From Panopea generosa (lineage: Eukaryota; Mollusca; Bivalvia; Adapedonta; Hiatellidae), in NCBI GenBank assembly GCA_029582155.1, contig CM055894.1, positions 32,269,707-32,333,706 of the forward strand: a stretch of 64,000 nucleotides of DNA, read 5' to 3'. The notes beneath the pieces are model-generated. The model saw only the letters and a list, made by a program, of their open reading frames with translations, did no database searches and was not told the DNA's origin. Both the position numbers and the translations under genes were made by a program. Positions 44,838-58,703 of the stretch are shown here, piece by piece (the stretch's first letter is position 1; each line of letters opens with the position of its first letter).

Positions 44838-46136
44838 GCTTTTTTGTATACATGTATTAACAAAAGGGTCGGGCCACAAGTTATCCAACATTAAAATCGG
44901 CCTCTCCCAACAACAAATTATTTATAAGAACTAATCAAGATGGCAATAAAACATATTTATATATGAAGCAAGAAGAAAAAATGATTGAGAATATTGTCAA
45001 GCAATAAACATATATAAAAACACGTACAGCTAGGATGAGAATATGATTTATAATAAGAAAATATATGTCCAACAAGAAATTAAGCCTTAACGGGACTCAG
45101 TAATGACAATGTCATAAACATAACCAATATATGTAGCACAAACACAAGCATTACACTAATACAGAATACCGACAATAGGAACGATCAACTGTCAAGTCGC
45201 ATTCCCCTATCGATTTACAACGAAACGGTATAAACAAAAGTGCCTCTTATGAATGATACAGCATGCACTTTAATGTAAAATAATCATAATCAAGCATAAA
45301 AGATGGTAGCTATTTCTTCCGGCTTTTTGAAATTTCAATAGGAACTGGCTATCATACTCTCCAGTCAATCAATGAGTCGAGAAGGCCACTTATTAAACGG
45401 ATAAAATCTAAAGATTATAATTATGAATAATAGCCAACGTTGATAAACGTCTAGGCATGATTAGAACATACAGACCTAGGGTAGTTGACAATAATCCGGG
45501 ATCTTAAAACACATTTAAATATGTAACTGATCCAGTAAACAGTTGAGACAGGCAAACTTCATTTAACGTAGTTAAGTCATATTCTCATTCAAATGTAAAA
45601 CATGAACAATATCGAAATCAAAATCATATGTAAGCACACTGTACTTATTAACTTGGTATCAAAAGATGTGTGACTGAACAAAAGAAGCATATGCACTTAT
45701 TGTTAAGTCAACGCTTTGCTTATGTGAGCTTGCTAGGCTCAATCTGTACTACTTTGAGGCTAACAAATAATGTAACGATCGTTGTGTTTGAATAAACACA
45801 TTATTATCCGTTCCGTAGCATTCTTGAAATAAATCTGCAATTGATATGCACATACGAATACCTACATCTTGTATATACACATTATAACCATATCGTTTTT
45901 GAAACCTAAACCCTTGTCAAAGTTAACAATATGCTATCTTTAATTCAAATCTCATATACTTTCATATCGAGTATTTAAGGGTTATAGTATATGCCAATCC
46001 TATAGCGGCACAAAGTTGCTATGAAACAGATTAACACTTTGAAAAGTGAAAAGAAGACACTTCCGTTTGCATATCACACTTGGTAGTCTACGTCGTCACT
46101 TATATATTTGTTTTTAAGTACATGTCAGCATTCTCT

Positions 46137-46309
46137 TTAATAATCATGATTGCGTATCCGGCTTCGAATTATTTTAATTATGACAATCGCAACTACTGAA
46201 AGAATCGCCACCAGAATAACACTGCCTATCACTATCCCAAATATTTGTCCAGTGTCTAAATCATTCTCTTCGGTAACAGTGTATGTAACACTCTCTATTG
46301 TAGTTCCAT
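46137..46309 (-). CDS. Minus receptor: stalk, membrane span, short tail and stop
   Basis: 173-nt coding part of the last exon, phase 1 in after a TTTTTTCAG acceptor. It reads NGTTIESVTYTVTEENDLD, then TGQIFGIVIGSVILVAI, LSVVAIVIIKIIRSR, IRNHDY and TAA (46137-46139). The span has a GxxxG motif (GIVIG) that can favour helix pairing. The basic residues after it fit an inside-facing tail. It is unrelated to the three membrane exons of the plus paralogue. Confidence 0.88.
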
Positions 46310-49300
46310 CTGAAAAATAATAATAAAATCAGTTCCAAACAAGGAAATCGTCTTGTAAATGAACTTAAAAAAGCACTATCCTTTATCAGCTACTGATCAA
46401 TGCAACAATAGTATGGGCGGGACTTATGTCAAGCAACAGACACATCTGATAATGCTAATGCCTAACGTAAACTTCTGACTATCAGTATGAATGGCATTAT
46501 TGATTCCAAGTAAACAGCACGTGTTCTAACGAATGAATGAAAGGGATTATACGGCGTACCAACACATTATAGGTTATTTGACGCCAACAGGAAGGAAAAC
46601 ACTAGATTCACTTTACATGTAAACAAACAAATTAACATACATATAAAAACATCAACAACGAACCTAGAACATTGATAACTGCAGAACTGCAGAGTGTCAG
46701 CAAAAATATATCGCATTATTCAAATTGTCGCTTCTTACAACATGCATGCGCCACAGTGATCATATTCTTGCCATCACTAATATCGAACACAACAGGGATT
46801 GGCAATTTAACCACAGTAATGAACATGACAAAAATGATAAAATGAACTTGACATTCATTCAAAGGATTCCTTTGTCTTTGCAGAGATCGACAGTGAGTCT
46901 GTTCTTTGTCGTAACCGCACGGGCTAGCACGTGTTCTAAGTAGCTATTATATGTATAAGATTGTTAATTGTACAGCTTCAGAACACAGCACATAGCATAT
47001 TTGAGTTTAGCTCCAGTTAGTAGGGCAATGAGTGTCTTTGTATGGATATATTTATTCTTTAGAATGAACAAACGTACATGTATTACTTATTAGCAGTATC
47101 GTAGTACAGTACAAAAACAAACGATGAACTACTGTGTGTCCAAAATAAAAAACATTGAAACTAAATTAATATATTAGTGTTTAACTTCATTTGACAACCA
47201 ATGGAATCACGTCACTTTTTAAAATTGTGTCCCTCTTAAAACAGCCTTTAAAACAATTTAATCATGAAGATCGTTGTTAATTGTTGAGACGATTGTAATT
47301 ACTGCGCACGTGTGGATGACATTGAACAGAATCCACCCTCGGTTCAATTCTGAACCAGTCATCTACAAACTACAAAGCTGCGCGATCTATGCTAGCAAAC
47401 GTCAATCATCTCAGCTTTCACCGTAGCGTCCGCCCAGAGTCAGTCAAATGACGTCAAACAAATGACGTTTAACAATAAGCCAGTAAGAGTTGATAAAATA
47501 AAAAAAAACCTAAGCTCGGTCCGTTTGTATTTCTTAACTGTTAAATTATTACTTAATTTTTATGAACTTTAACTTTTCCTAGACACGTTTATATAAATCT
47601 TTCGAATGAGTTTAATGGCCTTTATTATTAATGGAGCGAAATAGTTCCACGTGCATTACAACTTGTGGAAGCTTGTATTTAAATAAACTACATGACATTG
47701 ATAAACATTGGTGTACAGGGCGATAGTCAGATTTAGGAAAGGACTTGTTCATGATAAAAATAATGTCTAATAATCTATGTTATGTCCGGAAACTAATCGT
47801 ATCAAAGGATAATTGTATTAAAAAAAAGAAACTTCTTTTACATATGCGTATGAGCGTTTCAGTTATTGGAGAGTGGGCGGGGAATCTTGGAGAGGGTATG
47901 AGAGGAGTTAGCAAAAACTATATAAGGTGTTTTAAAAAGAATCTCCATCGGGTTTCACATATAGTACCAAATGCACTGTAAACCAAGACGTGGAGGATAG
48001 TGAAGGGGGGGGGGGGGGGGGGGGGGGGGGGTCCACGACCTCCACCGTTACAAGCGTAAACGGTTTTTATTTATATTTCTTTTACCGATATTGTCATATA
48101 TATAAATTGTAAACTTATATGTTTTTACAATACGTTTTAAGTAAATGAGTATGTACAAATTTCAGCTAAGGTTATAGTGCAAGTCCCAACTCGAGTGATA
48201 CGGTCAGTATATCTTCGAAGAACGCCATCAAAAGCATTTAACCCAGTTAGCAGTTATTATTATGAAATTCTTGGAACGTAACTGCACTATTAAGCGGTGT
48301 TATAACACCTTATTATACTCTTCACAAATGTCATCAAGCACATTGTGAGTTTATACGCATTTCGGACAGGAACGCGATGCTACGACAGCGATGACATGAT
48401 GGTGATGTAAAGACAGCGCGATGACGAAGACTCGATGCTACGACAGCACGATGGTGGTGGGGAGATGGAACAATATGTACGTCGTGGCGTCGTGCCTTTT
48501 TTATCGTACCTTCGCTCCATCACCATCGTGTCATCGCTTCATCACCATTGTGCTATCATATTGTCGAGGCATTGCGTGTGCCTGATGACAAAGCGATAGC
48601 ACGATGGCCCTAATGGAACATCCTTAAATCGTTATAAGACTACATTATTCATGTTTAAAATGAGATTAATCGAAAGCCCGAAAGTCATATTTAATTCGAT
48701 ACTCGGCTTTCCCTAAACATATTCAGCATTTCATAAACGTACTTATTCTTTCATAAACTTGATCTGATGAGTTTGAAGACGATTCCGTTTATAAATATTT
48801 GTTGGATGTACTAGCCATTCGAACCACTGACTGTTTTTGAACTACTGAGTCCAGACACAATTTGGACTATCGAAACCGCCAATCGACATTCAACTTCACC
48901 ATACTGTCCAAAAAGATGACAAATGTATGAATATTCAGTGAGAGATTGAGAGAATTGTCTAGCAATAAAAAATATGAACTATTAAATAACATTTGTTTAA
49001 ATTTACTATAGTCTACGTATCGACGCTATAAAACATGTTCTGTTTTTTTTTTATTATACTGTCTGATTATATTTGTCAAATACATAATAGATCATTGAAA
49101 AGGGTAGATACACACAAAACAGATCTGCAAGAAATCCCATATAGTGTTCAGTTGTAGTTCATGAATGATATAATCTGAATTCCATTTTCAATTAGTACCA
49201 TTTTTACTATGTGCAAGCAATTTTTAATAATTTTATGTTCGTGAAAAAGTTTATAGAAAGCTAAATTTGCGAAATTTACTAAAACAAAAAGTGATTTACT

Positions 49301-52300
49301 TAGTTTTGCAATTAAATAAACGCATTTGCAGTAAGAAATACTGAGCACTGTGACAAAAGCCTATCCTTAAATCGATATAAAAACATTTGACAACATTCAT
49401 TGTATATGTATTTTCTCAACAGGTGTACGTGTGTGTGTAAGATGTACATTTATTAAATGTTTGTATTGCTGTTTACGATATACAGTGCAAAACAAACAAT
49501 TTATATACGTATAAGCAACGTTTTACTATGGTGTAAAATCGAATGTTTTCCTATTCTATAACTTGTAATTTAAAAGTTATATGTATTTGTACAAAAGGGT
49601 ACATACATGTGTTAATCATTAGTTTAACTTGCAATAGGTGAATACATCATGTATTCTTTCGTGTATATTATCATTAAACAATATTCATGACGTTTAGCTG
49701 AAGAAAGATGATTGCATTAATCTTTAAAAATCAATAGTACTGTCGAATATGTAGAAAAAACTCAAATTTAAGTAGAAGTCATTGAAATGAGTATTTCTGA
49801 GAATCAATCAGATTGTGTTTGTTGCTGATGATTATGGATACAAAGTGTGCCATTTACTCATATTATCAATCGCCTAACCCAGAGTACGATACGTTGCATG
49901 ATGTTTGTCAGGTAGCGAAAGCAGGTCTGAATTTACAATTCATGTAACATAAACATAAATATTTTAAGAGTAATAAGGGTCCTTTAAATCATTATAGGTA
50001 TGGTATAAATACGCTTAAAAAACTCATACAAATAAAATCTTAATGAATGAAATATTTTTAATAACAAATTAGCGGAATGATCTATATGGAAACTGTAATA
50101 ATGCTAAATTTATAATAGACTTATTTGAACATTTTTAACAAAAAACACGTACTTTTAACTTTTATACATGTTTTCTTCGTAACGTTTACTAACGACAAAC
50201 ATTCGACGGCATCACCGGTGATACAGCATGATATCTCTTCCTGGTTATCGATTGGGACAGCATACGTATCTGTTGGTTTTTCGAGAGCGCCAATCTAAAG
50301 ATATGTAACAAGGCGCAATTATACTACATGCATATCATTTTGTCTTAAAATATATCTTATTAGCGGCTGAAACGACACGAAAAAGTTCACAATTGATTTG
50401 ATGAATTTACCATGTGAGCGATACATGGTACATGTTCAAAACAAAGACATGTATGTTAGGTTATTGACAGCCAATGCTAATTTTATGAGCTTTTGAATGT
50501 TTTCATTATATGTTTTTGTACACCAGACATGAAACAAACAAGTGTATATATATCATTACCTAAATTAGCATGGTATGGCGGAACAACATACTCACATTAA
50601 GATCACATACAATATGATTGTCTATTTAGTTACTAAACATAAAGTGTTATATTTGTTGCTATATCAACTATAGAAAATTAATGCTAGCTTTAAACTTATG
50701 TTGAAAAATGCATTGAAAGAAGACAAAGGTATGTATAGGTTACAAAAGACTTGTATCGTATAGAAACAACACCGTCATGTATTAAGGAATGGAAATTAAG
50801 TTTGTGTAGTCATCCTGAATATAAGTAGATATAAAGGTATCTTGGCAAATAAATATCCATTTATTGATATCTTTGATAAAGGTATCGTGGTTTATTTCTG
50901 TTTGATCCTTGGTTGCTACTGAGTTTGAATAAATATATGTGAAATGATGACATGCATTGTTGAACGTATAATATTTGCACAGATAATTTATCATTTGGCT
51001 CGACAAGTCATTTTAATAACAAGAGAGCCTCTTTAAACCACCTATTTCTGTAAATCGTTTGTTTATACCTGTATGGAAATATGAACCTTTGGTGTGCCTT
51101 TGGTGCCTACAACACATATGTGGTTTATGTTCTTTCCTTCCATAGTTGACTTTAAAACCGGCGGATAGCTTGGGGCAACTGGAAATATAACACATATACA
51201 ACTTTTTTAACAGCATATCCTTATGAAATTACCGATTATTAATGCTTAGATTATTGTTCCTTGCTAGTTAACAAATATGTTAATATATATTATGCGTAAA
51301 ACCAGTACTGAATATTGTTTTGGGGGCAGTGATTTATTTAACAACAACACCCAGAGCTTAGATTGTTTTAACAATCTACCTTCCGATCAGGGATAAAGTG
51401 ATCCATGACTATATCCTAGGCTGTAACGTTTGAATTATTCTGAGTTTTAAATCATCCTGTCTGTTGCTATACTCCTGTCTTTCGAAAAACAGTAAAGTGT
51501 AAAAGTACCCCTGTACGTCTGCTCGTCTGTGTATTGTCTTGTCTGATTCAATGATTGATTTTAGGTCAATGTATTTGATTTATATGTTCTTTATAGTTGC
51601 ATAATAAATTATTGCTGAATTTCACTTACAATCTTGGGTTAAAAATTGGTTTATGATCAACTGTGAGACGGTGTGGGGGTGGGGGTCCAGTTTTTTTATG
51701 TTTTTTCTACAAAGTGGAAATTAAATGAGGTAAGTTCAGAGAACACAATAGGAAGCTTGGCATTTCTGACAATAACAAAGAGTTGAGCATGTGTACTGAT
51801 ATCTGGTTTACATGAACATTGAATATACCTCCGTGAATATGAGCACCGATAATGCTTCATAGAAGTCGTGTTGACCTGCGAATAATATGTGTGCTGCTGA
51901 ACATATGGAGCATGTGAAATTGGCATATTTGTGTCGTTTGATTGTAAAATGTTGGGTTATCGTTGATGTGACGGCAGTTATTCGAAGACGATATTTTTTA
52001 GTGACCGGATATTTGCATAATGTGATTTTGCAGAAATATTGTGTCATTCAATTTCTGAAGCAAATAATTTCTGGCACTGTGGTTTGTCAGTGTCTCGTTT
52101 GGTGTGATACCAGCATATTTAGTTATGTGTGTCGTAATAGATTTTAGGTAGTTTACCCCGACGGCATTTCACACTACCGATTTAATACAGTGATGAAATG
52201 TTTATTACACTCCTGCACCGGAAATCATGTGACACATATCTCGGAGATGAACATCCGCCAAATAATCCGACGAGTTATTGCAATGTCTATTACATAGAAA

Positions 52301-55300
52301 GGGTCAACCATACACAGAACATGTAAAGTGTGTACCTTGTATTAGAAATACTCGCAACGTTGCAAACTGATCTGTCTTTTTGTCTATTACAAATATGAAC
52401 TGTTATTTTTACATCTTACACGTTCCGCCCCGTTAGTTCTTTTAGTGCATTAATTTTGCCATATAATCGAGCAGGGGATACATGTATGTTGTGAGTAGCA
52501 ACGTCTGTCCGTGCGTCACAAAATTCTTGTCCGGGCTATTTCTCTACAACCCAATGTTGGAATTTTATGAAACTTGCTAGGATGCATCACTACCAAGTGG
52601 AGATGTGCATAATTTATTTGTGTTCCGGTTTGGTGATTTTTCACGGAGTTATGGCCATTTAATTGAGCCTGTGACCAAATTCTTGTCCAGGCTATTTCTC
52701 TACAACCTCAGGTTGGAATTTTAAGAAACTTGCTAGGATGCATTATTACCAAGTGCAGATGTGTTTATTGTCTTTATGTTTTGGTTTGATGATTTTTCAC
52801 GGAGTTATGACCCTTTGATTTTGTCTGTGACCAAATACATGTCCGCGCTATTTCTCTACAACCCCATGTTGGAATTTTATGAAACTTGCTATGTTTGTGT
52901 TCCATTTCAATGAGTTTTGTACGGAGTTGTGGCCCTTTCATTCTGTCTGTGACCAAACTCTTCTACGCTCTATTTCTCTACAACCTCTGGTTGGAATTTT
53001 ATGAAACTTGCTAGGATGCATGATTACCAAGTGGAGATGTGCACATTGTTTTCATGACGCTATTTCGCTACAACCTCTGGTTTTAATTTTGTAAAACTAG
53101 CTAGAATATGCACATATTGTCATTTTGTTCCGGTTCAATTCTTTGCGAATGAGTTCTGTCAAGTGCAGAGCCACATATTGTTTCTGTTATGTAGTTTGGT
53201 ATTTTTCAACCAAGTAGCCATCAGTACTAAGGGAATATGGTACAGAGTCAAACACTCACTTGGGGAGCATACATCGGTTCCACCTATATTTTCTTGTTTT
53301 ACTTGTTTGATAGTTTATATTTAAAAACGGTTGCGAACCGACGTGACATAATGCTAAGGAGTGGTGTAAAAATTGATAGAGAAGTGCCCGCTTCAGGTTG
53401 CAGTTTGGCATATAGCTTTCTCAATACTTCATGACAATTCACAAAACCAAAAACAGTCTCTGTATAGAGATGAACCATTGGAGCTTTTAAGAAGCCATAC
53501 AACACTCGTTTTTAAGCAAAAAACAACGGTGTATTTTGCTCAATTGAAACAAGTATGGTATGAAGTGGTGCAATTTACAGAAATACGTGGTTTCACATTT
53601 AAAACAAAAATAAATTACGTTTTTTGCATGGTCACTTGGAGAATAACAACTAAATTGAATTATGTCAATTAGCAAATGTGTTGATTTCCTCTTACATGGG
53701 TCGATCTTTTATATACTTGCTGAAACTAAGTATTGAGACCACGACCACCAAGGTAGCTTTGGTATTGTAACCCTAGATAATGTATTCAAAATAATGATCT
53801 CGTGACAGGTTTGTGTTATGGGATAATATTTAGCTCTAAATATATTGCTGAAATTATCATATGCAAATATGCAAATAATCGTCTGATATATGTATATATG
53901 TAACAAACAACTAAACACAAAACTAGTTCTAATCCTCAGTTGTTATTAAAGGATTCATTTCTCGTAATAGAAAACAGAATATTGAGTAATTAATCAAAAT
54001 TATTCATGATTTATAACAAAACATACCAAATTGTCATGACTCTACATTTTGTTATACATTGCAATACATTTTCCTGTTTTACACAATCTTGTCATAATTT
54101 AATTCTTCAAAGTAGTTTCAACTTACTGGACATGGACTATAGCTATTTGCGTTTTATTAACAGCATTCTGTTATGTATATGTGAGCTATTATATATTCAA
54201 ACATGTACATGATAATAGTTAAACTGTATATGCTTCTCTTGTTATATACTGCAAGACGACGTGAATTCCACTGTGTTCATCAATAATTTGTTTGATATTA
54301 AAATATTGTAGAAACAGGTTATATACGAATATACGAAAAATACAGCAGTTGCATATTTGACCTACCGACTATATGAAGCGTGGCTGTGCTAGAAAACACG
54401 TAATCTGAAGCTGATGTTACAACACATGTATACACTCCAGCATCCTCAGGCTGTACTCCTTCAATAATAATTTCTCCGTTACCACCGTGTTTAATATTAT
54501 CATCGATGCTTGTAGCACTCATTGACCCAATCTGAGTCATGATTGTATTGTCTCCTTTTTTCCATGTGACATATTTTACTGTTTCATAATCAGTGATGTC
54601 CCACGATATTCTAACAGCACTGTGTTCACAACCCTGTACTTCAGTTGGTGAATACGTAAATTGACAATCTGCAAATATATTTAGACATATGATAATTTTA
54701 CTACAAGAATACATGCAGATTGGTCGTGAATGGAATACACTTACATATATCCAAGAGTACGAAGGGTGATTAGTAAGTTCATAAATTTTTGCCATAACCT
54801 TTTTATATCAATTATGAAATACACAGTGTTATTGTTTTTAAATTAAATGTATATAGGACATATTTTAGCATGACGCGTCTACTTTAAAACATTGAGACAC
54901 AGCATAACTGTTATAGTTTAACAAATGGAATACATCGTATTCGCCAAAACCAACGTCAATGTTATACCTTGTTACATGTGCTTTCATATGGTATTTCTGA
55001 ATTACTGCTTCTTTAAATAATCCCATCCGTGGTCTAACATGTTTGCCACCGTTTACACCATTGCGTGAGCATGTCAGTGATATACGGTAATTTTTACTCG
55101 TCACAATATAATGTAAAGTACACTTCAATGACAATAAGTGTTCAAACTGGCATCCCTTTTTTTAATGACTGAATCACCTTAAAAATATTTGTGTCATTTA
55201 AACACTAGAATATTTGAAGTAATTAAGTCAGTAAATAAGTAATTTTGATTGACATTGACCTCGAGCGTAATGGTGTAGCTTGCTCGTCAATCGTTCTAAC

Positions 55301-55595
55301 ATGATGCGTTTCGTTTAAACGTATCGGGGACACTCACTTACTATTGTGTGCATATTTTTGTCCTTTTGATAAAAGCAAACGGTTTGTTCAAATACAGCAG
55401 TTTTTTCTAAACAAACATATTGATGTTTTTTTTTTATAATTTTACATGCTCTTCTCTGCGATTCTGTAACTTAACATGAATTCACTATAGAAGAATGTCT
55501 CCACATGTCAAGGCAGTTATATAGATGAGCCAATATGCACATTGTGAAATTGATAAATAATACCATTTCCTAGATACAAGCCATAAACAAGAGGA

Positions 55596-55636
<41 letters not shown>

Positions 55637-58600
55637 AAAATGTGTGTTCCATTACATGTCGTCGTCGATATTTTGGCCGATATTTTATCATTTACTCATC
55701 CTGTGTACAAATAAGACGTGTTTGAGTTTAAAGGTACTCTTGAAATGTTTCTCTTTTTGAGTAGGTGTATAATCCCAAAAGAACAGCAGTATTCTGCGCG
55801 CGTATCATTTTTAATTCTCCCGACATCATGGTGTTTCAAATAAAACGGCAAATATAAAGTAATAAGATCAGCTGCATTCAAAACACGTCTTAAATATATG
55901 ATATAAACCTTTAGTACAGGATTAAGTGGAAAAGGCTGCACCCCACGCCTAGGAAATATTTGTATAGCTGTTTCTTTTTTATACATTGCATCTCTGTATA
56001 CTTGATGGTCTCTTTGTCACCTATCGGTCTACAATACTGTCTCAAGATCAAGGCAGAATATAACTATGCTGGCCTAGATTTACACATGAACTTAAACCGA
56101 CTAACAACACACTCTTTTATCAAATATCTTTAAATGAAACTAAAGTTATTAAGAAAAGGTCAATGTTTTAACGTAGTAATAATAACTTTGAGTGATCTCC
56201 AAAAGTTGTCTTTACCTTTTAGAAAAAAAACATCAACAACATATAATTAAAATAACTAATAAAATAAATTTAAATCAAACTCTGAAACTGTTTCCAATTT
56301 TAAAGACTGTCATTCGTCACCTCAATTTCATCCCCAAGCTTCATTTACATAGTGTGAACTTAAACATCAGTTTCCTCATTAAGTATAAACTATCTCAGGG
56401 GATATTTAAGTTATTTTGCAAAAAAATCTGCCTTGACATTGATTCCATACCCTATAATATCAATATAAGTTTCCTTTTCATGTCCTGAACCTATAAACAT
56501 TCATCAAATCACTTTAAAAGGTAGGTAAAGTTATTGAGCGGACACTTTGTTTCTATTTTAGTATTAATTGATCAAAGTTTTCTTAAAACAAATCTCAAAC
56601 GTCCTTTAATTGTTCTTTTTCGTGGGAGCAAATTAACAATTATTAACTCTATTTCAACACAATTTACTTACTTTAAAGGAAAACATGCTCTTTCAGAAGT
56701 CATCAGGTCATACGAACAATTGATGCGAATGCTTATAAGTATTCTGATCAACTCGATTATAATCGAAGGTGCTATAACGTTTATAAGGCTAAATCAGCAA
56801 CCATAACTGTGTCTATTCTGGTCATATATAGCCGTTTATTGACAATTTTTTGACAAAAATTAGTCTCAATTAGAATTAAAGGTGCTGCGGTGATTACAAT
56901 ACCGCCGTTTCAAAACTCGTCCACGCATGTATAGTCACTATTATTGTGATCTAATTTGGCTATAATCTAATAACACTTGATGATACCACAATTTTTACAA
57001 GACAAAAAAGGCTTAGTTTCAATCAATTAAAGGCCAAAAATATGTCTATTCTGGTCGGATATTAACGATTCACAAACTTATCAAAGCTTTCATAGTCAAT
57101 AATAGTATTGCGAAGTATGGTCATGATCATAATATTAAAAAGAATCGAAATTCTTATACAAAATATACTCGGCAAAATTCTACATTTTTCAATCAATCAA
57201 GAGCCATATTTTTGTCATTTTCGATTCGATACATCTTGTTTAAGAATTCGTACAATTGTCAATAACATTTTCAAATTTTGTATAGTTTGGTGAAAATAAG
57301 AGTTGCTAACGTATTTACAAGATACCCATTCTGCTAAGTTCACTCAATCTGTATAACCATTTTTAAGTGTATTTATATATATATATAATGTTGGTATACA
57401 ATACAGACACAACTTGACAAACAGGTACATATTTATACACACATTTCGACATACATTATGGATCATATTAGAGATATAGAAAAACAAAATGTGTTTTTAA
57501 ACAAAATTAAACAATGCTTTGTTACGGTGTCCGGCTGGAGCCATCGCGGCATATTTATTAAATAAAGTCGAAACTACGATGATGAAAAGTTGAAACAACG
57601 AAATCATTTTGACTTTTCATCATCATAGTTTCGACATTTCATTATCGTAGTTTCGTTGTTTCGACTCTTAACCATCGTAGTTTCGATTTTTCACCATCGT
57701 AGTTTCGACTTTTCACCACCGTTGTTTCGACTTTTCCCCATCGTAGTTTTGCGTTTTCACCATCGTTGTTTTGACTTTTCATCATCGTAATTCCGGCTTT
57801 TCACCATCGTAGTTTTCGCATTTTCACCATCATTGTTTCGACTTTTCACCATCGTAATTTCGCGTTTTCACCATCATTGTTTCGACTTTTCACCATCGTA
57901 GTTTCGACTTTTCATCATCGTAGTTTCGTCTTCTTGTTGCTCATGCGCAGTCGAAATTAAAAGCATGGATGAATCAATAATTTATTTATTGATTCGTTGG
58001 TCGAATGATGTCGAATTACTGATTTGCTTGTTTGCTCTTTAATTCATTTGCTCACTTACTTAGTTACTGACTGACTGAATGACTTACTTACTTACTTATT
58101 GCCGTTTTGTACCTTAATTGAGCCACTAGTACAAGTAGCTAAATAAAGATATAATTCGTACTCATTTAGATTATATTAAATTAAGAGTAATTAATCATGT
58201 AAATTTTCGGTAATTAACTTGTTATCAATATAACAAAATACAATAAATAACGAACAGAACTTAATATTCCTTTCTTCCTCCCTCTCTCAGTCCTTCCCTC
58301 CATCCCTCCGTTCATTCTTTCTCTCTCTCTGTATATATATATCTCTATATGACTGAATTACTGATTTGCTTGTTTGCTCTTTAATTCATTTGCTCACTTA
58401 CTTTGTTACTGACTGACTGAATGACCTACTTACTTACTTACTTATTGTCGTTTTGTACCTTAATTGAGCCACCAGTACAAGTAGCTATATAAAGATATAA
58501 TTCGTGCTGATTTAGATTATATTAAATTAAGAGTAATTAATCATTTAAATTTTCGGTAATTAACTTGTTATCAATATAACAAAATACAATAAGTAACGAA

Positions 58601-58662
58601 CAGTACTTAATATTCCTTCCTTCCACCCACTCTCAGTCCTTCCATCCATCCCTCCGTTCACA

Positions 58663-58703
<41 letters not shown>

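Larger units (their letters stand above)
46310..50152 (-). other. Last intron of the minus receptor gene
   Basis: From about 48655 upward it aligns with the plus locus (14960 downward, inverted). Below 48655 no similarity is seen. It holds a G27 tract (48005-48031) and a degenerate CGATG/CATCG-rich foldback (48370-48610). The Arg/Ser-type open frames here (46725-46943, 47745-47981) have no domain. Confidence 0.6.

Noticed and set aside
55696-56806. Open frames on both strands suggesting a gene in the first intron of the minus receptor
   Set aside because: Very AT-rich, low-complexity composition and no motif I recognise; at most an old unidentified repeat.
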